Assembly (NCBI GenBank): GCA_024399015.1
Contig: JAKSIC010000020.1
Location: forward strand, 1 to 55,379
DNA length: 55,379 nt
Source of the DNA: Fibrobacter sp.
GTDB lineage: Bacteria; Fibrobacterota; Fibrobacteria; Fibrobacterales; Fibrobacteraceae
Direction: 5' to 3'
Below the pieces are notes generated by a model. That model did no database searches, was not told the origin of the DNA, and worked only from the letters and a program-made list of their open reading frames with translations. Both the position numbers and the translations under genes were made by a program. Shown here piece by piece: positions 17,013 to 24,491 of the stretch. Position 1 is the first letter of the stretch; each line of letters begins with the position of its first letter.

Positions 17013-17047
17013 GGCGCAACTAAAAAAAGTTGCGTCTTTTTTTGTTT
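17013..17047 (+). terminator. Rho-independent terminator
   Basis: CGCAACT/AGTTGCG stem with an A-rich loop, then TCTTTTTTTG. It lies 30 nt after the preceding stop; a weaker CGCC/GGC hairpin stands just before it. Confidence 0.85.
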
Positions 17048-17096
17048 TTAGAAATACACTTTTGTACTTTGGGACAAACCAGTTAGGAGGATTATT

Positions 17097-17858
17097 ATGA
17101 TTAAGAAGGTTTTTGCAACCTTAGTTTTTGTCGCTTCTGCAAGTTTCGCCCAATGGGACATTTACCCTGTCCCAGAGGATACGAAGGGAGGAGTGAGGCT
17201 CAATTCCGAAGCATCCATTTCTTATTCGATCCACGGAAAACACATTTCAACAACGGAACACACAACAAGCTACTCCGCCGATTTCCGATATATCTTCTTG
17301 AATTCATTGGAACTATCCATCATGAATCTCGGCATAAATTCCTCGGAGTACAAAGAATTTTATGGACCGGACGTAGAATTCTATATCAACGATCCCAGTT
17401 TAGGAATCCGCTATCAATTCACGCCGACTATGTCTGTATTTGCAAACACCAACCTGCCCATTTCTCCCATATCTTCATTTGAGCATAATTGGGAAGCCAA
17501 CCTAGGCGTGCAATTCGGTAAAGTCTACGAGCATCCAAGCACAATCTCGAAATTTGGTACAGAAGCAGCACTTTCCTTTGGATACGATCATTTCGGTTTA
17601 GACCTCACAGGTGAAGTCGCCTTCAACATCATCAACAAAGGACTTGACTTGCTATTGGGCGCCCACCTAGGTGCAGCTTATTTCGATAGGGATTGGGTCA
17701 ACAAACACGAATTATACACAGATATTGATGTTGGTTTCGAGACCAAGTTCAGCAAGAACGTCGGATTCACAGGCAAGATTTCCGCAAACCTGAAGAACCT
17801 GGACGTTGACCGTGGACTGAAAACAAAGGCAAGTCTTTCCGCATTTTTCAACTTCTAA
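17097..17858 (+). CDS. Outer-membrane barrel-like protein, WDxYPxP family (paralogue 2)
   Basis: This 253-aa protein has a signal peptide cleaved after SFA and a mature N-terminus QWDIYPVPEDTKGGV that parallels paralogue 1. Repeated amphipathic strands (FRYIFLNSLELSIMNLG, SLGIRYQFTPTMSVFANTNLPI) and the final SLSAFFNF fit an outer-membrane barrel. The shared phrase about NLP (TNLPISP here, LNLPTGR in paralogue 1) supports common ancestry. The ribosome-binding site is TTAGGAGG, 7 nt from ATG. Each gene of the OMP trio has its own terminator, so they are separate transcription units despite their clustering. Confidence 0.7.
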   Translation: MIKKVFATLVFVASASFAQWDIYPVPEDTKGGVRLNSEASISYSIHGKHISTTEHTTSYSADFRYIFLNSLELSIMNLGINSSEYKEFYGPDVEFYINDPSLGIRYQFTPTMSVFANTNLPISPISSFEHNWEANLGVQFGKVYEHPSTISKFGTEAALSFGYDHFGLDLTGEVAFNIINKGLDLLLGAHLGAAYFDRDWVNKHELYTDIDVGFETKFSKNVGFTGKISANLKNLDVDRGLKTKASLSAFFNF

Positions 17859-17860
17859 CG

Positions 17861-17891
17861 GAGATCCCTGCCCTTCGGCCGGGATGACAGG
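17861..17891. repeat. REP-like element (GAGATCCC...CCGGGATGACA type)
   Basis: GGAGATCCC, a CTTCGG core and GGGATGACAG form an imperfect hairpin directly after the stop at 17858. The same pattern recurs at 19812-19862. Confidence 0.6.
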
Positions 17892-17900
17892 TTAGGAAAA

Positions 17901-17932
17901 AAGGCGCCACTTTCATAGTGACGCCTTTTTCT
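17901..17932. terminator. Bidirectional terminator
   Basis: AAGGCG(C)CAC pairs with GTG(A)CGCCTT; A-rich sequence lies left and T-rich sequence right, so it can serve the plus-strand OMP gene and, less well, the converging gene ending at 17988. Confidence 0.75.
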
Positions 17933-17987
17933 TTAAGTTCGCACGCTTTATCCTTTCCGCTTTATCCTTTAACCTTTATCCTTTCCG

Positions 17988-19799
17988 CTATTTAACGTCG
18001 TAGGCAGGGATGGGCATGGTTTCACCAGCCTTCATGGCCTTGTCAAGCGCAGCGGACTTGACCGGATCCACCCACCAGTAAACGGGGATGGCGTCTTCGC
18101 GGTTGAAGTTGTCCAGCACCTTCTCGGGCATGCCGTAACGGTTCCAGTAGAGAATGCGATGATGGTCGCACTGCCACATGAGAACGTAAGGAACAATTTC
18201 AGAAAGTCGGTTATCCAGGGCCTTCAGGATTTCGTTACGCTTGGCCAGGTCGAATTCAGTTTTCTGCAAGTTAATGAGGCTATCCACCACAGGGTCCTGC
18301 AGACCGCTCAAGTTGTTGGTCCCCTTCTGCATTGCGGTAGAAGAATGCCAGCTGGCTTCGGGATCACGGAGTCGGCCCGCGCCCCAGTTCACCCAGTAAA
18401 GGTCAAAGTCCGCATCGTCCAAACGCTTACGCAAAGTACTCTGGCTCATCTGTTCGATGGTTGCCACCACACCAATCTTCTTCAGGTCTTCCTGGAAAAG
18501 AGTCAGGTGACGCAGGTCTTCGCTGCTGGTAATGAAGTTGATGGCAAACTGCTTTCCATCCTTTTCAAGAACGCCCTGACCATTCACCTTGTAACCCGCT
18601 TCTGCAAAGAGGGCGCGGGCGCTGTCCGGATTGAACTTGTACATGGTTGCCGTGGGGTTGGCATTGTTGGGCCACAGGTCCGGATAGTAGCTGTTCTGCA
18701 GGAAGTACTGACCGTACATGTACTTCTCGTTCATAGCCTCACGATTCAGCATAAAGTTCAGGGCGCGACGGACGCGAACATCCTGATACTCGGGCTTACG
18801 CAAGTTGATTGCCATGCCCTGGAAACCGATAGGTTCCTTATTGAAGATGCGCTGCTTTACAGCCCAGCCCTTCTGCACGGCGTCGAAGTCGGTCTGCTTC
18901 ATCCAGATGCTGCTGGTATAGATAGCGTAGGCATTGAAGTCCTGCTTCTTGAAAGCTTCCAGAGCCTTGGTCTGGTCGTTCATGAAACGGTAGCGGATCT
19001 TCTGGAAGTTGTACTTACCGTGGTTCCAGTTTTTCTTGAAGCCCCACCAGTCGGCACGGCGGGCCAGTTCCACATAGCGGTCTTCGCGGAAGGTCTTGAT
19101 AATGTACGGACCAGAAACCACCGGGAAATCGTAACGGATCTGGTTGAAGTCCTTGCCCAGCCAGGCATGCTTGGGGAATGCCAGCATGCCGGCGGCTTCC
19201 CAGAAGTTACCCCAATGGATTTCCTTGGCAGTCATCTTGATGGTCAAGCTGTCCACAATTTCGGGGCGGTCGAAACGAGAGAGACCCACCTTGAAAATGG
19301 GAGTCAGGTTCTTCTCGTCCATGATCACGTCGTAGTAGTACTGCACGTCTTCGGCGGTGATGGACTTGCCGTCGCTCCACTTGGCGCGAGGGTCTACGTG
19401 GAAGGTAAAGGTCTTGCCGTCTTCGCCTACGCTCCAGCTGTCTGCCAAGACACCAACTTCCTTGTCTTCGGTGGAGTGGAGAGAGACCAGCGGTTCGAAC
19501 ATCATGCCCATCAGTTCTGCGGAGAAGCTGTTGTAGTCTTCCCACATGTTGAAGGACTTGGGCATGGCGGAACCCCAAAGGGTAATGCTTCCGCAGGCGC
19601 GGGCGTCCTTGCCTGCCACCGGGTCGAACTCACCCGTAGCTTCAGGATCCTGAGGGATGACGGGGCAATCAGCTTCGGAAACCGGAGCAGCGGACTTTCC
19701 CGAGGCGCCAGACTTACCAGACTTTTCGTTACAAGCAGAAAGGCCAAAGGCGAGAGAAGCCACTGCCGCAATAGTCAAAATGTTCTTATAGATTTTCAT
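17988..19799 (-). CDS. ABC transporter substrate-binding lipoprotein, family 5 (oligopeptide/YejA-like)
   Basis: This 603-aa lipoprotein (lipobox LSAC, residues 20-23) is followed by a Gly/Ser/Lys linker. It has the family-5 layout: GSITLWG near the start, FEPLVSLH, LADSWSVGEDGKTFTFHVDPRAKWSDG (in several pieces), YEVVSGP-like VVSGPYI, then VRRALNFMLNREAMNEKYMYG, and ARALFAEAGY. It should capture peptides or similar solutes for an ABC importer, but no permease or ATPase gene is in the window. It starts 70 nt downstream of rnc with a REP-like element between, so cotranscription with rnc is possible but weakly supported. YejA/microcin-type peptide binding is the closest subtype by eye. Confidence 0.85.
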   Translation of the reverse strand: MKIYKNILTIAAVASLAFGLSACNEKSGKSGASGKSAAPVSEADCPVIPQDPEATGEFDPVAGKDARACGSITLWGSAMPKSFNMWEDYNSFSAELMGMMFEPLVSLHSTEDKEVGVLADSWSVGEDGKTFTFHVDPRAKWSDGKSITAEDVQYYYDVIMDEKNLTPIFKVGLSRFDRPEIVDSLTIKMTAKEIHWGNFWEAAGMLAFPKHAWLGKDFNQIRYDFPVVSGPYIIKTFREDRYVELARRADWWGFKKNWNHGKYNFQKIRYRFMNDQTKALEAFKKQDFNAYAIYTSSIWMKQTDFDAVQKGWAVKQRIFNKEPIGFQGMAINLRKPEYQDVRVRRALNFMLNREAMNEKYMYGQYFLQNSYYPDLWPNNANPTATMYKFNPDSARALFAEAGYKVNGQGVLEKDGKQFAINFITSSEDLRHLTLFQEDLKKIGVVATIEQMSQSTLRKRLDDADFDLYWVNWGAGRLRDPEASWHSSTAMQKGTNNLSGLQDPVVDSLINLQKTEFDLAKRNEILKALDNRLSEIVPYVLMWQCDHHRILYWNRYGMPEKVLDNFNREDAIPVYWWVDPVKSAALDKAMKAGETMPIPAYDVK

Positions 19800-19811
19800 A
19801 TTCTTCTCAGA

Positions 19812-19862
19812 GAGATCCCGGCTCGGAGGCCGGGATGACAGTTAAATGAAGCCGGGATGACA
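19812..19862. repeat. REP-like element, one and a half copies
   Basis: GAGATCCCGGCTC and GAGGCCGGGATGACAG form a near-palindrome, followed by a half copy, GCCGGGATGACA. It fills the gap between rnc and the substrate-binding protein gene and could act as an mRNA-stabilising or attenuating stem. Confidence 0.6.
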
Positions 19863-19869
19863 AATTAGG

Positions 19870-20685
19870 TTACGGCAGTCCAACGTGGCGGTTCTGTTTC
19901 TTGGGTTTGGAATCTGCAGCGGGCTTATTCGCTTCCGCTTCAGCAGCTTCGGCCTTCAGTACTTCAAGGGCCTGGCGGGCAGCGTCCTGTTCAGCCTTCT
20001 TCTTGTTGGGGCCGGAACCTTGGGCGTAGGTCTTGCCATTCACACGGACTTCCGTGGTAAAAATTTTCTGATGTTCCGGGCCCTCTTCACCGATGAGTAT
20101 GTATTCGGGAACAGTGCGCAAAACACCCTGGGCATACTCCAGGAGCGCGCTCTTGTGATTCACGAATTCCGCGGCACTGATGATTTCGGGAATGCGGGGG
20201 AAATGGAACTTATTCAAGATGGTTCGGACTTCTTCCAACCCGCCATCCAGGTACACGGCACCAAGCACAGCTTCGTAGGCATCAGCAAGGATCGTTTCCA
20301 TGCCGCGGCCTCCCATATTGGCTTCCGCCTTGCCCACCTTGACGTATTCGCTCAAGCTCCACGCCTCGGAAGACTGGGCACATGCGTGGCCCGAAACGAT
20401 AGCGCTCTTGCGCTTAGAAAGTTCACCTTCCGGATCGTCGGGGAACATCTTGTAGAGGTATTCCGTAGTCAACATGTTCAGCACGGAATCACCCAGGAAC
20501 TCCAGGCGTTCGTTATTACTTTCGTAGGGCATGTCCTTGCCCATGAGGAATGAACGGTGAACCAGAGCATGAGCCAGCAGTTCCGGATCCTTGAACTGAT
20601 ACCCGAGCTTCGCCTCAAGCCCGTCACCGGACTTCTGGCGAAACCAGAGTTTTAAAACCTTGTGCAACAGATTGTTTTTTTCCAA
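19870..20685 (-). CDS. rnc: Ribonuclease III
   Basis: This 271-aa cytoplasmic endonuclease cleaves double-stranded RNA and matures rRNA precursors. The signature NERLEFLGDSVL is at residues 58-69, and the second metal-binding cluster (ILADAYEAVLGA) lies around residues 132-144. A C-terminal double-stranded-RNA-binding domain runs from about 170 to 245 (ending NKKKAEQDAARQALEVL). A charged Ala/Lys tail of about 25 residues follows, making it longer than the E. coli enzyme (226 aa). It follows acpP in the common acpP-rnc order, but a strong terminator at 20738-20772 separates them. Confidence 0.95.
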   Translation of the reverse strand: MEKNNLLHKVLKLWFRQKSGDGLEAKLGYQFKDPELLAHALVHRSFLMGKDMPYESNNERLEFLGDSVLNMLTTEYLYKMFPDDPEGELSKRKSAIVSGHACAQSSEAWSLSEYVKVGKAEANMGGRGMETILADAYEAVLGAVYLDGGLEEVRTILNKFHFPRIPEIISAAEFVNHKSALLEYAQGVLRTVPEYILIGEEGPEHQKIFTTEVRVNGKTYAQGSGPNKKKAEQDAARQALEVLKAEAAEAEANKPAADSKPKKQNRHVGLP

Positions 20686-20737
20686 TTTGATCTCCTATGT
20701 GAATTACGGACAACTCCGTAGGGATTTGTTTAAAGGT

Positions 20738-20772
20738 AAAATAAAACGGTCCCGGCTTAACACCAGGGACCG
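20738..20772 (-). terminator. Terminator between acpP and rnc
   Basis: A perfect CGGTCCC/GGGACCG stem is followed on the minus strand by TTTTATTTTA, 35 nt after the acpP stop. It would let acpP mRNA greatly exceed rnc mRNA. Confidence 0.85.
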
Positions 20773-20806
20773 CTTTAAATTCCTTAGAATCAGGAAAGGC
20801 TAAAAA

Positions 20807-21046
20807 TTAAGCCTTCTTGGATTCGATGAAAGCGACGACGTCAGAAACCTTCTGGAACTTTTCTGCATCGCTGTCGAGGATTTCGACTTCGAATTCGTCT
20901 TCGAGAGCCATAACGAGTTCGACGCGGTCGAGGGAGTCAGCACCGAGGTCGTTACCGAATTCGGATTCCGGCTTCACATCTTCAGCCTTAACTTCGAGCT
21001 TGGCAACGATAACGTCGACAACCTTCTTAAAAATTTCTTCGTTCAT
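20807..21046 (-). CDS. acpP: Acyl carrier protein
   Basis: This 79-aa acidic four-helix protein carries growing acyl chains on a phosphopantetheine arm attached to Ser38 in the motif [15 protein letters not shown]. The start was chosen at the second ATG (MNEEIF) because GGAG lies 6 nt before it; an ATG four codons earlier lacks a ribosome-binding site and overlaps that GGAG. It sits directly after fabG and before a strong terminator. The phosphopantetheinyl transferase at the left end of the window could provide its modification. Confidence 0.97.
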   Translation of the reverse strand: MNEEIFKKVVDVIVAKLEVKAEDVKPESEFGNDLGADSLDRVELVMALEDEFEVEILDSDAEKFQKVSDVVAFIESKKA

Positions 21047-21101
21047 TTTATTCTCCATTGTTTTGGATTTAGGTGTTTAGTTAAAATCTAGTAAAAAAAT
21101 A

Positions 21102-21842
21102 CTAAGCGTTCAAGCCCCCGTCAACGCCCAAAACCTGTCCGGTAATGTAGGAAGCGTCGTCGGAAGCCAAGAAAGCAACAGCCTTGGCCACGTCTGCAGG
21201 ATCGCCAATGCGCTGCAGGGGGATAGAGGCGGCGTACTTTTCCTTGGTAGCGTCGTCCATCTTGGCAGTCATGTCGGTACCGATGAAGCCAGGGGCAACC
21301 GCATTCACGGTAATGCCGCGGGAAGCGAATTCCATGGCGTTGGACTTGGTCATACCGATAACGCCAGCCTTGGCACCGGCATAGTTGGCCTGGCCTGCCT
21401 GACCGCGAATAGCGTTGATGCTGGTAATGTTGATAATGCGACCGGCACGCTTACCCATCATGGTACGGGCAACTGCACGGGTGCAAAGGAACACGGAACG
21501 GAGGTTGGTCTGGATGACTGCGTCGAAGTCTTCGTCCTTCATGCGCATCAAGAGACCGTCGCGGGTAATGCCAGCGTTATTCACCAGAATATCTACGGTA
21601 CCCATGTCGGTAATGATCTGCTTGAACACGTTCTGAACAGTTTCGGAGTTGCCCACGTCGCAAGCATAGCTCTTGACCGAGACCCCAAGTTCGGCGCTCA
21701 ACTGGTTAGCCAAGTCTTCCTTGACGGAAGTGGAAAGGATGGCAACGTCTGCACCTTCGCGTGCAAGTTCAGTTGCAATGGCGAGACCGATACCACGGGA
21801 AGCACCAGTAACGATGGCTTTCTTACCTGTAAGTTTACCCAT
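21102..21842 (-). CDS. fabG: 3-oxoacyl-[ACP] reductase
   Basis: This 246-aa short-chain dehydrogenase performs the first reduction of each fatty-acid elongation round with NADPH. The cofactor motif TGASRGIG is at residues 12-19, NNAG at 88-91, and the catalytic residues are Ser141, Tyr154 and Lys158 with the expected spacing. The length is typical. It lies between fabD and acpP on the same strand, 55 nt before the acpP start. The fabD-fabG gap of 116 nt holds a GGCGCC hairpin within imperfect inverted repeats but no obvious strong terminator. Confidence 0.96.
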   Translation of the reverse strand: MGKLTGKKAIVTGASRGIGLAIATELAREGADVAILSTSVKEDLANQLSAELGVSVKSYACDVGNSETVQNVFKQIITDMGTVDILVNNAGITRDGLLMRMKDEDFDAVIQTNLRSVFLCTRAVARTMMGKRAGRIINITSINAIRGQAGQANYAGAKAGVIGMTKSNAMEFASRGITVNAVAPGFIGTDMTAKMDDATKEKYAASIPLQRIGDPADVAKAVAFLASDDASYITGQVLGVDGGLNA

Positions 21843-21958
21843 TTGATAGTTCCTTTTTAAAAAAGTTGTGAGTAACGAGCCTTGAGCGATGAGTTTTTAT
21901 AATCGCGCCTTCGGCGCCACACATTAACTCAATGCTCATAACTCATAGCTGATAGCTA

Positions 21959-22879
21959 TTAGCCCTTCAGGGCTGCAAATGCTTCGATGGTTTCTACCGG
22001 AGTGACCTTCACGTCGCGGCTGATCTTGCGCATGAGGCCCATGAGAACCTTGCCGGAACCCACTTCAACACCCTGGGTAACACCAAGGGAGATAGCCTTG
22101 TTCATGCAGTCGTTCCAGCGGACCGGGGACACCAGCTGGCGGACCAGCAGGTCTGCAATTTCCTTGCCGGAGGTGACAGGTTCAGCGATCACGTTAGCGA
22201 TAACCGGCTTAGCCACATCGTTGAAGGTGGTCTTTGCAATAGCTTCTGCAAGACCCGGCTGAGCGAACTGCATCAGCGGAGAGTGGAAGGCGCCAGACAC
22301 AGCCAGAGGAATAGCCTTGATACCGGCGGCACCGCAATCGGCCACCAGCTTGTTCACGCCTTCGACGGCGCCGGATACGACGATCTGGCCCGGGCAGTTG
22401 ATGTTTGCGGGAACCACGACGCCAGCATCCTTCACGGATTCGCAGAGTTCCAAAATTTTGGATTCTTCCTGACCCATGATAGCGGCCATGGCACCGGGGT
22501 TCTTGGAACCGGCGGAAGCCATCAGTTCGCCGCGGGTGCGAACCAGACGAAGACCGTCGGCAAAGCTGAAACCACCGGCGGCGTAGATGGCGGAGTATTC
22601 ACCCAGAGAATGACCTGCAACGTAGTCAAATTCAAAACCTTCAGACTTGAGAAGTTCCATGACCATGGCGGACACGGTGAAGAGAGCCGGCTGAGTATTG
22701 TCGGTGCTCTTGAGAACGTCTTCCGGACCTTCGGCCATGAGCTTGGACAGGGAGAAGCCCAGGATTTCGTCGGCTTCCTGCATGATCTTCTTGGCAGGTT
22801 CGAAAGTAGAAGCGAGGGTCTGGCCCATACCGACGTACTGTGCGCCCTGGCCAGGGAAAAGAAGAATAGTCTTGGACAT
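21959..22879 (-). CDS. fabD: Malonyl-CoA-ACP transacylase
   Basis: This 306-aa enzyme loads malonyl groups onto ACP. The N-terminal LFPGQGAQYVGMG (residues 7-19), the nucleophile Ser91 in GHSLGEYSA, Arg116 (malonate carboxyl binding) and His199 in GAFHSP are all present. The start ATG follows AAGGAAATAACA. It is the first gene of the fabD-fabG-acpP block. The usual upstream neighbour plsX is separated from it by the opposite-strand lipoprotein gene at 23174-24286, and fabH is not seen in the window. Confidence 0.96.
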   Translation of the reverse strand: MSKTILLFPGQGAQYVGMGQTLASTFEPAKKIMQEADEILGFSLSKLMAEGPEDVLKSTDNTQPALFTVSAMVMELLKSEGFEFDYVAGHSLGEYSAIYAAGGFSFADGLRLVRTRGELMASAGSKNPGAMAAIMGQEESKILELCESVKDAGVVVPANINCPGQIVVSGAVEGVNKLVADCGAAGIKAIPLAVSGAFHSPLMQFAQPGLAEAIAKTTFNDVAKPVIANVIAEPVTSGKEIADLLVRQLVSPVRWNDCMNKAISLGVTQGVEVGSGKVLMGLMRKISRDVKVTPVETIEAFAALKG

Positions 22880-23012
22880 TGTTATTTCCTTAGTGTAAAC
22901 AACGACTTGTAATATACGTCACAAAATTACAAAAATCATACCGCAAACAGGAGGGTCAAGTTCAAATTCAATGATATAAAAAGATGTCTAAAGACTTACG
23001 CCGCGCAAAAGC

Positions 23013-23037
23013 TAACTCTTTGAGCGTCAAAGAGTTA
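23013..23037. promoter_or_regulatory. 25-bp perfect dyad, possible operator (copy 2)
   Basis: Arms TAACTCTTTGA and TCAAAGAGTTA are fully complementary around the spacer GCG. It lies 137 bp before the lipoprotein start and about 135 bp from the divergent fabD start. It matches the dyad at 15213-15237 in sequence and in distance to a start codon. Confidence 0.6.
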
Positions 23038-23173
23038 AGAACAAGAACCAGGTTGCTTGCCACCCGGACTTAACCAAGCAGGGCAAATGAATCAGGGCAA
23101 GGTCAATGTGGACATTGCAGAACGATTGGTCAAAAGTTTTTATCTTTTTTCTGGGAATAAATTAGGAGAACAT

Positions 23174-24286
23174 ATGAAAAATTCTTTTCCGAGTGTCATT
23201 CTGAGCGTAGCGAAGAATCTAGCGATGTTGTCTATCGCAGCAGTCATGTTCGTGGCCTGCGGAGGCGATAATGGCTCCAGCGCCAAGGACGACGAAATTG
23301 ACAGCTCTTCCTCAGGCGTCATTCTGAGCGATAGCGAAGAATCCAGTTCCTCCGTTGTGAAGTCCTCTTCCAGCGCCAAGGAATCCTCTTCCTCCAGCGA
23401 AGCCAAGAGCAGCAGCTCTTCCAGCGTCATCCTGAGCTCATCGAGCGAAGGATCCAGTAGCTCGGCTAAGAGCAGCTCCTCTGTTGCTTCTAGCTCTAGC
23501 GCAAAGTCCTCTTCCAGCACAGCAAAGAGCAGTTCTTCTATTGCTTCTAGTTCCAGTGCTAAGTCTTCCTCCAGCTCTGTGAAGATTTCCAGCAGCAGCT
23601 CGTACGTGCCGTTTGATCATGCAAAATTCTTGTCAAAAGCAAAGTATGAAGACGGCGTGTACAAGCAGTTTACTGATGAACGTACTGGCCGTAGCTACTA
23701 CTATATCACCATTACAGGTAGGGATACCAGTTACAAGGCTAATTCTGTGACCGTCATGGCCGAAAACCTGAATATTGGTGAAATGGTCCGCGGAAGAACA
23801 AACCAGGAAGATGATTCCAAGATTGAACGTTATTGTTATGATAACGACACCACCAATTGCGATAAGTATGGCGGTCTTTACCAGTGGGCAGAAATGATGG
23901 CTTTGCCTAGCCGCTGCAATACGGAAAGTTGCGCCGATTTGATTCAGGAAAATCATCAGGGCATTTGCCCTGAGGGCTGGCGTTTGCTGACCTATAACGA
24001 TATGTACACCATAGTCCATGCAGATGGAAATGAGGATGGTATCAAAGGTGTTCGCTCTGTTCCTTTTGGAGGCTTTAATACTACAGGATATTCCTTGGTT
24101 GGTGCTGGGTATTTGTGGAACAATCGATTTGAAGATGTAAATGCAATTACATATTGGTATTATCCTGAAGAAGGTATTCCTACTAGGGGTAAAGTATCCT
24201 CCACGAGTAATACAGGAACTAGTTTCCAACTAAGTGCTGTAGATAAAACAAACGGTCTTTCCGTCCGTTGTGTAATGGTGGAGTAA
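23174..24286 (+). CDS. FISUMP-domain lipoprotein with poly-serine linker
   Basis: This 370-aa surface lipoprotein starts at the ATG after TTAGGAG (an upstream in-frame ATG at 23057 has no such site). The signal peptide is MKNSFPSVILSVAKNLAML followed by SIAAVMFVAC with lipobox. A serine-rich linker of about 100 residues follows, of the kind joining modules in Fibrobacter enzymes. The C-terminal domain (from about residue 155) has the TIGR02145 hallmarks: VMAENLNIGE, ERYCYDN, KYGGLYQWAEMM, GICPEGWRLLTYNDM, and the closing GLSVRCVMVE. The domain's role is unknown; it is expanded in Fibrobacter. The gene lies opposite to the fatty-acid genes on both sides, and its N-terminal third contains three in-frame REP-like repeats, so it looks like a later insertion. 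Confidence 0.85.
   Translation: MKNSFPSVILSVAKNLAMLSIAAVMFVACGGDNGSSAKDDEIDSSSSGVILSDSEESSSSVVKSSSSAKESSSSSEAKSSSSSSVILSSSSEGSSSSAKSSSSVASSSSAKSSSSTAKSSSSIASSSSAKSSSSSVKISSSSSYVPFDHAKFLSKAKYEDGVYKQFTDERTGRSYYYITITGRDTSYKANSVTVMAENLNIGEMVRGRTNQEDDSKIERYCYDNDTTNCDKYGGLYQWAEMMALPSRCNTESCADLIQENHQGICPEGWRLLTYNDMYTIVHADGNEDGIKGVRSVPFGGFNTTGYSLVGAGYLWNNRFEDVNAITYWYYPEEGIPTRGKVSSTSNTGTSFQLSAVDKTNGLSVRCVMVE
23195..23220 (+). repeat. REP-like GTCATTCTGAGC unit inside the lipoprotein signal peptide
   Basis: GTCATTCTGAGC, GTAG, CGAAGAATCT is the widespread intergenic repeat type. It is translated here as VILSVAKNL within the signal peptide. Confidence 0.7.
23318..23344 (+). repeat. REP-like unit inside the serine linker (copy 2)
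   Basis: GTCATTCTGAGC, GATAG, CGAAGAATCC is translated in the same frame as copy 1, as VILSDSEES. Confidence 0.7.
23426..23455 (+). repeat. REP-like unit inside the serine linker (copy 3, variant)
   Basis: GTCATCCTGAGC, TCATCGAG, CGAAGGATCC is translated as VILSSSSEGS, again in the same frame. Confidence 0.6.
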
Positions 24287-24325
24287 CACCAATCTCCTAA
24301 ACAATTCTCCCCAAAAAAGATTCTC

Positions 24326-24350
24326 GGGAACCCTCATGGTGAGGGCTCCC
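24326..24350. other. Intergenic hairpin after the lipoprotein gene
   Basis: GGGA(A)CCCTCA pairs with TGAGGG(C)TCCC around a TGG loop. A second hairpin, CGATACGC/GCGTATCG, follows at about 24370-24390. Neither has a T run; with the terminator at 24416 they make three stems in a row. Confidence 0.5.
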
Positions 24351-24408
24351 ATTCCCAAGTTTAACATCACGATACGCAAAAGGCGTATCGAGGGTAAAAT
24401 TGAATTTG

Positions 24409-24443
24409 TAAAAAAAGACAGGATTGTAGTCCTGTCTTTTTTC
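24409..24443. terminator. Bidirectional terminator between lipoprotein gene and plsX
   Basis: AGACAGGA/TCCTGTCT stem with A7 on the left and T6 on the right. It serves the plus-strand lipoprotein gene and, in the other direction, plsX, which ends at 24492. Confidence 0.85.
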
Positions 24444-24453
24444 GTTCGTCACT

Positions 24454-24481
24454 GGATTCTTCGCCTACGGCTCAGAATGAC
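24454..24481 (-). repeat. REP-like unit, inverted copy beside plsX
   Basis: The reverse complement of GTCATTCTGAGC...CGAAGAATCC lies between the terminator and the plsX stop. It is opposite in orientation to the three copies inside the lipoprotein gene. Confidence 0.65.
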
Positions 24482-24491
24482 GTGGGTAATC

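Noticed and set aside
18159-19838. 559-codon plus-strand ORF antisense to the substrate-binding protein
   Set aside because: No signal or domain pattern; the opposite frame is a clear family-5 binding protein.
23057-23173. Longer N-terminus for the FISUMP lipoprotein
   Set aside because: The extension has no ribosome-binding site and would bury the signal peptide; TTAGGAG lies right before the ATG at 23174.
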